The translations under genes were made by a program, and so were the position numbers. Under the pieces are notes generated by a model. The model was not told where the DNA came from and did not search any database. It saw nothing but the letters and a program-made list of their open reading frames with translations. This document shows, in pieces, positions 27,121-37,239 of a DNA stretch of 64,000 nucleotides. Source of the DNA: Urechis unicinctus (Eukaryota; Annelida; Polychaeta; Xenopneusta; Urechidae). Location: positions 47,645,656 through 47,709,655 of the forward strand of contig CM067356.1 of NCBI GenBank assembly GCA_034190875.2. Direction: 5' to 3'. Numbering within the stretch: the first letter of the stretch is position 1; each line of letters opens with the position of its first letter.

Positions 27121-27941
27121 TTACTGGGGTATCCAGTGGACGCCTAATACATTGAATGTCATAGAGAGGACGGGGGAGGGGGGTGTCGACCCAGTGGACC
27201 CCGAATACATTGTATGCCATAGGGAGGATGGAAGGTCGACCCAGTGGGCGCCTAATGCATTGTATGTCATAGAGAGGACAGGAGGTCGACCCAGTGGATC
27301 CCGAATACATCTTGCCCAATAGATAGGATAGGAGGTCGACTCAGTGGACCCCGAATACATTGTTTGTCATAGAGAGTAGGGGAGGTCGACGCAGTGGACG
27401 CCCAATACATTGTATTTCATAGAGAGGACGGGAGGTCGACCCAGTTGACCCCGAATACATCGTATCCAATAGAGAGGACGAGAGGTCGACCCAGTGGACC
27501 CCGAATACATCGTATCCAACAGAGAGGACGAAAGGTCGTCCCAGTGGACGCCCAATACATTGGATGTCATAGAGAGGACGGAAGGTCGACCCAGTGGACC
27601 CCGAATACATTGTATGCCATAGAGAGGATGGGAGGTAAACCCAGTGGACGCCTAATACATTGTATGTCATAAAGAGGACAGGAGGTCGACCCAGTGGATC
27701 CCGAATACATGTATGTCATAGAGAGGATTGGAGGTCGACCCAGTGGACCCCGAATACATTGTATGTCATAGAGAGGACAGGAGGTCGACCCAGTGAACAC
27801 CTAATACATTGTATATCACAGAGAGGACGGGAGGTCGACCCAGTGGACCCCGAATACATCGTATCCAATAGATAGGATATGAGGTCGACTCAGTGGTCCC
27901 CAAATACATTGTATGTCATAGAAAGGCCCGGAGGTCTACAT
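27121..27941 (+). repeat. 50-bp minisatellite, about 16 units
   Basis: A regular 50-bp period (GTCGAC at 27185, 27235, 27285 and onward) of the form GAGGTCGACCCAGTGGACCC plus CGAATACATTGTATGTCATAGAGAGGACGG. Units are of two types at one position: GACGCC (A) or GACCCC/GATCCC (B). The order A-B-A-B'-B-A-B-B appears twice. The array lies upstream of SUDS3, next to the MITE. Overlapping open frames on both strands are repeat artefacts. Confidence 0.95.
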
Positions 27942-27949
27942 GGTATAAT

Positions 27950-29019
27950 ATATAAGTCATGGATCAAAGGTCATGAGTGTCTGACCTTTTTTTAATTAGG
28001 AAAGTGATATTGCAATGGAGGGGGGAGTGGGGGGGGGGGGTCAATGTGTAATTTGGTGGTGCTAGCTTGCTTTATAGCGAAATGTGGTTTACATAAAACC
28101 AACCAGAAAGATGGACAGACTGACAAAGGCTTGAGCTCTACTGTAAGCAGAGCTATTACATTGTATTCACACAATTAAAGGTATTTGCCTAGATGCAAGA
28201 AAAAACATATCTTTACTAACACAAAAACATACAAGAGCATCAGAAAGCCTGGTGTATTTCACATTGTGGGAAGATATGAGCATACACATCTTCTCGTCAT
28301 TAGGCTACCCTCTTAGTAAGGGGAGTAAAACCCTCTAAGCAAGGCTGATGTAGTAAATCACAACAGCTGTTAGAATGACTGTCTCTGAGGCAGAAGGCTA
28401 TGGTGTGGTCCTTAAAGTTTGTTTTCTTGAGTTCAATTTTACACACCCTTTACTCGCCAATTGTCACTATCACAAACAAAACCCATAACGCATCCAACCA
28501 ATGTGCACCTTAAGACTGGAAATGTCCTACAATTATACTCAGTATCACATACAAACGGCTAAATCAACTCTGCTCATTTTTCTTGTTTAGTGTGTATATA
28601 GAGGGAAATGTGCATGCATGAAAACACCCATGCATTTATTCCAGCCACCCACTTAATAGTTGATATTATTCTGCACAAGTTGGGTAGATGGATATGGGGA
28701 TGGCAGTTGAGGAGAGAGATACAATGTTTCATGACAAAATGGCTCATTACCAGAGTAAGAAGAACTGTGGCTCTTCTGACCAAATGCCGCTTGATAAAAT
28801 ATCTTTCGCTGTAGAAAACATGAACTTGTCCAAGGGACACAGAGGACATGGCGCAGATAGGGAAGAAACGAGAGATGGTGAGCCGACATCGACATCCACA
28901 ATAGACTGGTGATTACCTTTAAAAGCAAATGAAGATCTTCAATAGCATTAACCAGGATACAATGTAGGATATGTCCTTGATAAAGGACAGATATGATCAA
29001 CGAAGAAACACTAGACAGA
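27950..29019. other. Intergenic, no gene supported
   Basis: Contains a G-rich stretch (28020-28040). An open frame at 28688-28912 (+) has a hydrophilic composition but no splice or homology support. Confidence 0.4.
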
Positions 29020-31639
29020 CTAGGATTTAGAGCAACAGAGTAAGAATGAGAAAGAACGGACATCATAAATTTTATTTATTTTAAAACTAGATAGAGCTTT
29101 GAAATAATCAGCTTCACTTGCAACAAATGACACAGTACCGTCCGTCTGCTGGGGAGTTCTGCCACACTCTCTGATGACCAGCTCAATAGAGAGAGGTCTC
29201 TCCATGCCTCCTCCAACTTCTTCAGCTGATCTACAAAGGCCATCAAATATTGATTCTATAAAAACACAAACAATACATTGTCCCGACCAGCCTCTATTGA
29301 TGTATCCATAGGGGGTCCACTGGGTCATCCTCTCTACCTCCCTCTATCGATGTAACCATAGGGGTCCACAGGGTCATCCGCCCTACCTCCCTCTATTGAT
29401 GTATCCATAGGGGGTCCACTAGGTCATCCTCACTACCTCCCTCTATTGATGTATCCATAGGGGATCCACTGGGTCATCCTCACTACCTTCCTCTGTATCC
29501 ATAGGGGATCCAATGGGTCATCCTCACTACCTTCCTCTGTATCTATAGGGGGTCCACTGGGTCATCCTCACTACCTCCCTCTATCGATGTAACCATAGGG
29601 GTCCACAGGGTCATCCGCCCTACCTTCCTCTATTGCTCCCTCTAATCATCGGTGTTCCCCTCACTCAAACAAACTTCGTAGTCTATCTCATTTAATGAAC
29701 CGGCACAAAACGACAAAAAATTCCCGTTAGCTTCCACAAAGTTCATAGCAGCCAACTGCAGATCCTTCACGAAATATTGTGAGCAACGGCGGAATTTGAT
29801 ATATTTTGATTGATATGCCACTGTTCTAATCTATGCATCTGTCACTATCTACGCTCAAAGAAACATTTCACTTTATATAAGTTCTTTTGTTTAAATATAA
29901 ACAGTCGAATCGTAATTCATCTGATAAATTGTTTCCATATCTAGTTTTCGCTTCTCCACGAGGATGGCGAACATAGCTTCACCACGTGGAAATAGGTAAA
30001 AGATGCAAAGGAAAGCAAATAACGAATTTTCCCTTGGTGATACGTATCAGGTCGATCCAACTGGCTCCCGGGGCCCGTTAGGTCGACCTCTTCTTCTCGA
30101 GTATTGTATTATCGTCCTAGCTTCCTTCGAGAGTTAGACTCATCGTGGTGTGTCTCCTTTTATCGCTGACCACAGTGCTCTTCTGTGATTGTTTAGAAAT
30201 AGACATAAAAAGAGGACTGAAGAAGAAATTTATGTGTTATGTTTGATAGTTGCTTGATTACAAATCATTTTCTTGCTCTTAACTGGTTATTCAAACTGAC
30301 AGCACTAGCATATTAACCAGTTTACCAGGCTACATCGTTCCATGCTGTGCATGTGTCCAACGATGACGTCTATGGAGCTTATAGGGGAAGCTAACGTCCG
30401 CTCTGCGTGCGCGCTGGCTACTATCGATATTTCGTGTTCGCGCCTTAAATCTGCCTTTGCTGTCATCCGATCATCAGTTAATACTACTAGAGGCAAGATG
30501 TAGCCCAACAGACCAAGAGTCGATCGGGTACTCCCTTCTTGCTTCAAGAGGGAGCGTAAGCTTCACTTGGTTCATAAGAGCTAGCGAGATGCATTACCTT
30601 GCTAATTATTGATAGGCTGGTCTGCATCGCGCGGTAATTCATGAATCACAGGGAAACGCTTTCTAAATGGCAGAAAGTATCAGTGGTTGGCATATCTTGC
30701 ACTGTTGAACCCGATTACCCTCCATTGAAGACAGCTGAATCTAGTGTAATTCCTTAAGCAAATATTTTTTTAATCGGATTAAATGGGCACGTACAAACCT
30801 GCACATAGGCAAGGCACTCACCCCTGGTGTTTTGATGATCTGATGCCACCTTAATAGCGCAGCGCTGTCAGAGGTGGAGTTTCTTTGCCTAACTTGCACA
30901 GTGTACCTCGCCTTTGAAGTCTTTATCTAAATATCAGAAACTAAATCACAATGAATTGGTACATAAGTCATGAGATAATTGAACCGAACAAGTATGGTGC
31001 ATATATTTTGACTAGTATAAACCATCACAAAATCTAACCTAGCTCTACAGGTGTTCATACATTTTATATTCATATAATGGGCGAGGTGTTAAGTAGCCAG
31101 GTAGCATGTGTAAGTAATTACGTCTCATTGGGAGTTGAGGCAGGCTGAAGAAAAAAAACACAAAGTAATGGCTGTCCAATCATACTGCTCTGAATATATA
31201 AGCATATATTGTTGGAATAACAAAATCAAGTGGTTACACTTGTGAAATACCATTTGGAGCTTTGTGATGAGCTGGTCAAAAGTGGACTGCAAAACTACAC
31301 AAATAACTTTATTCATGAAAGCAAAACTTTTAAACAATTTGATTTTCTCCAACTGACATTTACAACAAGGCCTCTTGACAGTTCCATGTGCATTTGTTGA
31401 CAAACAAGAGGATGTTCTTTATTTGGCACAGAAAGAAACATGCAATCACCACGCAAATCAACAAATTCTCATCCACGTGTTGGCTATCATAAGCCAGTAA
31501 ATATTTAATTATAGACAGAAAACATGTAGTATTTAAAAGAATTCTCACCATAGTTATGTCCTACAAACAACTCCATGCTGATGAAAAATCTCGGGCAATC
31601 CTCACATTTGTAAACTTTCACCATGTTGAAGTCAGACAT
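29020..31639 (-). CDS. Possible small gene with a C2H2-like half finger, two exons; uncertain
   Basis: Exon 1 (31549-31639, minus) starts ATG and reads MSDFNMVKVYKCEDCPRFF, with CxxC-x3-F as in a C2H2 finger and one downstream His (FVGH), then a strong donor TATG|GTGAGA. Exon 2 (29020-29255) follows TTTATAG and joins in phase (ESIFDGLCRSAEEVGGG, then RPLSIELVIRECGRTP), giving 108 residues. Weak points: an AATAAA on this strand lies inside exon 2, before the stop, and the finger lacks the second histidine. Exon 2 might instead be internal, using a GTACTG donor. The start lies about 350 bp from HGH1 in divergent orientation, so a shared promoter is plausible. I do not recognise the family. Confidence 0.3.
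29285..29640 (+). repeat. About 50-bp minisatellite related to the inverted form of the 27-kb array
   Basis: About seven copies with starts near 29301, 29351, 29400 and 29450, of the form GTATCCATAGGGGGTCCACT plus GGGTCATCCTCACTACCTCC. The core GGGGTCCACTGGGTC also occurs in the reverse complement of the 27.1-27.9 kb unit, which has the same 50-bp length. Confidence 0.9.
29650..31548. other. Putative intron or intergenic DNA, no gene seen
   Basis: Mostly unremarkable AT-rich sequence. A 75-residue open frame at 30305-30547 (minus) lacks support and is not called. Confidence 0.4.
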
Positions 31640-31991
31640 TAGTCTCACGGCGAGCCATCCCCAAACATCATTCGCGGGCGCTTACTTTGGAAGATATGAC
31701 ACTTTGGACAATGGATCTGTAGAATAGTAACAGAATGGTATTATCAACACCAAATTATTTCAAAAGGTGCAAGAAATACAGGCATTGTTCACACTTACTG
31801 TAGATCTAGTGTGTTCAGAGACCAAGAGAGTAGGTGACAACTATTTTGGTACCTTAGTTATCATAGGTTGGTTCACCTGCGCGAAAACATACTTGCAACA
31901 TTTGTGGTGAAGGTAAAACGTGTGTGAAAATGGTGTGCTTTGTGTGTCAGGCCATTTAGTGTGTGAGAGAAACCGCTTCATCGTGGGTGAG
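31640..31991. promoter_or_regulatory. Likely HGH1 promoter and 5' UTR, possibly bidirectional
   Basis: The gap of about 350 bp between the HGH1 start (31992, +) and the ATG of the possible zinc-finger gene (31639, -) should hold both upstream regions. It contains a GCGGGCGC-type GC block near 31676. No TATA box at a convincing position was seen. Confidence 0.35.
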
Positions 31992-34005
31992 ATGGACGCA
32001 AACCAAACCAAGGAGCTGCTGGGCTTCATGACCGCAGACACTCCAGCTCACATCCGCAGCACTGCCATGGAATACTTCCTTGGAATGTCGGGCTCGGATG
32101 AAGGTCGGGCATTCCTGCGTTCTCATCCAGACCTGTTATCAGCGATCGTGAACCTCTTCGACGACAAGGTGCATTGCATACAAAAAGATGCTCTGATGGC
32201 GTTAATCAATATGACCACCTCTCCAACCCTTGCTATGACTCTACTGGACCTCAAATCACATCCAGGACTCATCAAAGACTTGTTGAATTATGTGTTGAAG
32301 CCGGATAGTCAATTCGCTGATATAGCCTGTATGGCTTTATCAAACTTTTCCCGCACTGGAAATATTGCCAAGCGATTGGTGAAAATTATGGAGGAAGATC
32401 GTGAATCAGTAGGTTTTGGTAAAGTTATTGAGGCGTTTTGTAACAAAGACTTCAACAAGAAGGCCAATCTGAATTACCTGGGGACATTTCTTTGGAATCT
32501 GACGCAGCTTAAGGAAGGTAGAAGGCATATGCTTGATAAGGATCGTTGCGTCATTCAGCGGCTGATACCTTACACTCAGTTTGATTCCTCGAAAATCAGA
32601 AGAGGAGGTGCAGTTGGGGTTCTCTACAACTGCTGCTTTGAACCAGGTGATGTTTATAACTTATTCATCAAGTTCTAACACCGGCTTACCATAGCAAGAT
32701 TAAGAAGAATGTTTGACCTTTGAACTACTAATTCTTCTTCATGTGTGATGTCATTGCTATCAGATGACCATGAGTGGTTACTGAGTGAGGAAGTGGACAT
32801 ACTGCCCCGCCTTCTACTCCCTCTAGCCGGACCCGAGGAGTTTGACGAAGACGATATGGAGAAACTTCCGGAAGATCTCCAGTATTTGGAGCCGACCAAA
32901 ACCCGGGAGCCGGACCCTGATATTAGACGCATGCTTGTCGACGCTATAAATCAGGTGACGTATGATGCTCTCTTTCATGGTAGCTTTGTTGGAATGTCTT
33001 GACATGTGGTGACTATCCTGAGGACGATAGTTAAAAACATGCCAAGTTGGCAGTCACTTTAACTGGTTCCCGAAGCCAAGTTTCCAAGCGCCGAGCCCCT
33101 ATCTAAAACTTTAAGTTATGAAACAAATGGCTCCTACTCTGTCCTACCTCCCACATTCACATGCAAAATCTTTGGGTTTCACTCTGGACATCATATATTG
33201 CAATTAGCATTTATGAAGCTCATTAGAATCTTTTCCACAGTAAAGCATTCCGCCCTCGATGATCGACCTTCAAACGGTTAATATTTTGTGTTTAATCATG
33301 AGCAAGTCCATCACAGTGCAAGAGTTACTTGCAAGTCTTGGGTTTAAGCTGGGCTTTCCCCAGATAGGGTGCTAAGTGCTGTTTGGCTTATTTCTCATTT
33401 GCCAGTTTGAAATTTCTAACTGCGTCCAGTGCGGTTTTGACAGTGGGGTCACTAGACAGAGCAGTAATTTGTCGTCTAGTAACGTCATGGCCGATTTTTC
33501 AATTATAAACCTTTACATAATTATTTGGGTATCAGCTCAAAAAATTAACTGCACTCTAAAAACCCGAACGTCAGTCAGTAACACGGAAAATAATATCACT
33601 TGGCTGTTACTTTAACAATATGTCAATTATTCATGATCTTAGGTTTTCAAAATCTTCCCTATTGTTGCTGAATACCTTATATATTGATTACAATTCTCGT
33701 AATTTTGTTTCCAGCTTTGTGCGACCAAGCCCTGCCGATTGTATATCAGGGACAAAAACGCGTATGTCATCCTGAGGGAATTGCACCAATGGGAGACGGA
33801 TCCGGCCACAAACTCGAGCATAATGAACCTTATTCAAGTTCTGCTCGGGGACGAACCAGAAGCTGGAATGGAGGACTTGAATAAGGTTGTCATCCCAGAG
33901 AACATTCAGGTCAAGCTGCAGATTGCCTGGGAAAAAGAGCAAGCCGAGATTGAGGAGGAAACAAAGAAACTGGAAGCAGAGGAGTCTGATGGAAATCATG
34001 GATGA
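31992..34005 (+). CDS. HGH1: HGH1 homolog (eEF2 folding factor), three exons
   Basis: Exons 31992-32646, 32764-32954 and 33715-34005 join in phase to 378 residues (human HGH1 is about 390). The start is the first in-frame ATG, reading MDANQTKELLGFM. The first two-thirds is an all-helical Armadillo-like DUF383 region with family-typical KDALMALINM, ALSNFSRTG, LGTFLWNLTQ and RRGGAVGVLYNCCFE. The second part is DUF384-like: LLSEEVDILPRLLLPLAGPE, then DIRRMLVDAINQL. The C-terminal exon holds YVILRELHQWE and a charged helix. Family knowledge: HGH1 is a cytosolic partner of TRiC and Hsp90 in eEF2 folding. AATAAA lies at 34027-34032, 22 bases after the stop. Donors CCAG|GTGATG and CAG|GTGACG and acceptor TTTCCAG are canonical. 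Confidence 0.95.
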
Positions 34006-34026
34006 ATCATTATGCTTTAATGATAA

Positions 34027-34032
34027 AATAAA
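34027..34032 (+). terminator. Polyadenylation signal AATAAA of HGH1
   Basis: First AATAAA after the HGH1 stop; further candidates lie near 34219 and 34268. Confidence 0.5.
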
Positions 34033-34135
34033 TCATCAAATAGAGCAAATATGGGGGCTTGTGTTGAACTTGAAATCCTTAATTTCAATGATGTCATTTG
34101 GGAGAGACCTAATGGCTATTATCTCAGACATTGTG

Positions 34136-34515
34136 AAGGTTTACCGGATCTGTCGAACATCCAGTAAAGTTTTCTTTGGTACGATAAAAAATGTGATTGT
34201 TCACCGGTCTTTGGTCCAGTAATAAATTCTTGTATGATATACATGCCAGTACCCCCTCAAAAATGAAAATAAACCCAAGAATTCGACATTTCACATCTCT
34301 TTCGTCTTTCTCCCAATATTTACAATTTTTTGCCGGTTCGTTAGTCATTCGCTTGGCGACGTGACAATGGGTGATTCCGTGGTTGCCGGAAACGCGGATT
34401 TTTAAAAGGACAGCGTGGCCATATATTGTCAAAACTTCAGTCCAGTAAAAAAACTCGGTCCAGTAAGTTATTCAAACTTTTCTGGACCGAGGTCCGGTAA
34501 AGGTTGAAATTCCTT
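34136..34515 (+). repeat. Diverged repeat cluster with GGTCCAGTAA motifs
   Basis: Several copies of a CCAGTAA-type motif (near 34162, 34211, 34440 and 34457), ending in CTGGACCGAGGTCCGGTAAA. A similar string, CCCAGATGTCCGGTAGCAAA, occurs near 46508. This suggests a dispersed repeat family; boundaries are not defined. Confidence 0.35.
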
Positions 34516-34738
34516 CACAAAGTCTGTTATCTTCTCTCTGTCATGGCTACTTGTGTGTAAGCTAAGTATGGTGACAGTTGTCAAGATGAACAGCAAATAT
34601 CTGAGCATAATCACCTCAATCATTCTCTAATTGACAGCGGATTTGTGTGATTATTTCAGATTTAGCTCTGCTGTTCAGAAGAGCTTATCATATTGCTCCA
34701 TTGTCTGTCGGCTCCTAAGCGTTGATGGATTGTTTCAT

Positions 34739-35420
34739 TATAAAGCAAGCTAGCAGCCCTACATCACCTATGAACCTCTCTTTGATCAATATCTTTTTGT
34801 AAACTAAAAATCCTCGAGTAATTGATGAAAAAGAAATTTCAAGTTCAGTAATAAACTAATTTCAAGGTCACAAGTACAAATAAGGAATCAATGATTCCGA
34901 AACATTTGAGTGACAGATTTTGTCAAAATGTATGTTGGGACCTTATATAACAGAGGTTATCAATTGCTTTGACCTTATTGTAAAGGTCACAGGTAAATAT
35001 TGTGTGAAGCCGATACATTTTTGAAGGCATGTTTCTGATAAAGATAGCTTGCAACCTCAAATAACACATGGATCCCTCTACGACTCCTTGCACATTAAAA
35101 ATGACCTTTGACCCCCCCGAGTTACTGTTGAAAATCTTACGAGATATCTTTTACCAAGTAAACTCAATGGGGAATCAATTTTGATGGCTCTTTTTCTTAA
35201 TAAGCAAGCTAGCAGCCCAAAATCACACAAGAATTCTGTTTATATTGAGGGCGCTTTGCAAAGTAAATAAATCAGCCTTGCTAAACCTTTGATCCCTGAG
35301 ACATTATTGACAAAATCTCTTGTGCAATGTAAACCAACTGGGAATTTGAGCTGTCTCTAAGCAATCATAAGACTGCTTTTAATTTTCTGTCAAGCCAAAA
35401 TGCTGGTGCGATTTGAGATT
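34739..35420 (+). repeat. Degenerate tandem repeat, about 155-bp monomer, dispersed family
   Basis: Recurring block AAGCAAGCTAGCAGCC, then CATGAACCTCTCTTTGAT and TGACCTTTGACCCC, seen near 34743, 35040 and 35203. The same block occurs in the TPST intron at 50915-51290 (near 50925, 51062 and 51220). Monomer spacing is about 150-160 bp in both places. Confidence 0.7.
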
Positions 35421-36940
35421 GGACAGGTCACCCCAGACTTCGACATCATTCCTAAGGTTTCACCGTCAAATAGTGAAATTCTGGTTCATAAGGTGGCATA
35501 TTTTGTCAATTTAGCTTGTGGAATGTTATAAATGCACTTACCAACACATCTTAAAACATGCTTCTCATTAAGTAGACCAATGTGATATATTTTATTGTTC
35601 TGGGACCCTTTAAAGTGTGCCATTGAATAAAATGTAAATCTCTACAAGTCCCGTCATAACGTTGAATTGAAAGTCTTGTCAAAAGCAGCAGAGCTTCAAG
35701 GCCTTTAGTCAGACTTGATGCCGACAATATTTTATTAAATGGATGGACAATCGCAACTTTCCAAACCCGCAAGCAAGTGCGACATTAGTGTTCCAATGTA
35801 TTGAAGTTATGTAAGTTTCAACTGTGATACATAGTTACTTCTATCTTATACACTGCTTTCTGTGGTAAAATACCCAGATACTCCCACTTTTAAATTAAAA
35901 CCATTTAAACATATGCCAAATCCATCAATTTATTAAGACCAATTGTTGACCTCCTGATAACAAGCAGAAATTCTAATAATTTATATTAATATTTTGGGAT
36001 ACTCCCAGGTATCACTACAAACAAGCTAGAAAAACCACACCCTACAAGAACGAATACAATACACACTGACAATTCATGTTAGGGTTCCTAAACAGACTTG
36101 GTCATCATAAAGGTGTAGCCCTCGACGCCATACAACGGTGACAATTTCTAGAGAAAAAGTTGATTTAAGTAAGGAAACCTTCACTTTTGTCTTCGAAAGC
36201 ATCCTCAAATAGACCTCTAAGACTGATAGATGACTAAGTGAAGTAAGAGAGTAAAAACATACTAACAAACAAATTGCAACACCAACATTTCCACATGACA
36301 TACAAAGCTCCTTGAATTGCAATAAAAATAAATGCAAGAGTTCAAAATCCTTCAGGTCCAAATAGGGGAAAAGTAAATGATATATATATCAAAGTATGCA
36401 TCATATACTTGTCAGGGAGGAAATTAACAAAGCACCGTTGAGAATAACATGTCATGTCATGTGCTAAACAAGACTGGGAATGAAAAGACACTCAGAATAA
36501 ATTAACACAGCAACACCACCAATATTAACACATCTTAGTATTGGTCATTTACTAAGTTAGCTGTTGCTGTGGAAAAAAAAACAAAACTAGGAAACCAACA
36601 AGTTCTGCATCAGGGTTACCCCAAAATCCATGCTCAATCACTGAAGTGTCAGCCATGCCATGACACACACACACTGAACCTACGGTGTGTAAATATTATT
36701 AATTAAAATGATGGTGGCAATCCATTGAAGTCATAATCCCTGAAATAAATTTAATCCATAATCACATCACAATGGGAGCCCATGAAATCCAGAGAATAAT
36801 CGTAGCCACACACACACACCCCCCCCCCCTCCACACACACACACCCATGGAGTCCTGACCTGATCAATACTTCAAGAAAACCCAGTAGATACCGATAAAC
36901 AGGAATCTGATAACATAGGACATACAATCTCACTGACAAC
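35421..36940. other. Intergenic, no gene seen
   Basis: AT-rich. A short C-run with CA repeats occurs at about 36808-36844. Open frames at 35551-35772 and 36074-36361 are unsupported. Confidence 0.5.
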
Positions 36941-36946
36941 TTTATT
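36941..36946 (-). terminator. Polyadenylation signal AATAAA of DGCR8
   Basis: TTTATT on the + strand, so AATAAA on the minus strand, about 295 bases after the DGCR8 stop. It would give a 3' UTR that includes the 49-bp tandem repeat. Confidence 0.5.
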
Positions 36947-37007
36947 GCTAGGAAAGGCTCATTAAAAACTCTCCCCAGGTATAAATGGCTACTTTATCGT
37001 TTTTCTT

Positions 37008-37203
37008 ACCGTTATTCCCAAGTGATATCAGTGTGAAACTAGAACAGTGTTCATTGAGTGTGATTCCTAAGTGATAACAGTGTGAAACTAGAACAGTGTT
37101 CATTGAGTGTGATTCCTAAGTGATATCAGTGTGAAACTAGAACAGTGTTCATTGAGTGTGATTCCTAAGTGATATCAGTGTGAAACTAGAACAGTGTTCA
37201 TTA
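37008..37203. repeat. 49-bp tandem repeat, four copies, in DGCR8 3' UTR
   Basis: Four nearly identical copies of AGTGATATCAGTGTGAAACT plus AGAACAGTGTTCATTGAGTGTGATTCCTA (starts near 37021, 37070, 37119 and 37168). It ends about 37 bases from the DGCR8 stop codon and before the putative AATAAA, so it should be transcribed in the 3' UTR. Near-identity suggests recent expansion. Confidence 0.95.
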
Positions 37204-37239
37204 TATGCCAAACATAGATGAGGGCCGCACTGCAGCTGA

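Noticed and set aside
27092..27875. Repeated open frames in the 50-bp array (PLYDIQCIRRPLGRP-type), and the CRISPR-like look of regularly spaced units
   Set aside because: There are no distinct spacers; the whole unit repeats. The host is eukaryotic, so CRISPR does not apply.
30305..30547. 80-residue minus-strand open frame, SIVASAHAERTL region
   Set aside because: No start support, no recognised family and no clean splice sites; possibly a degraded repeat.
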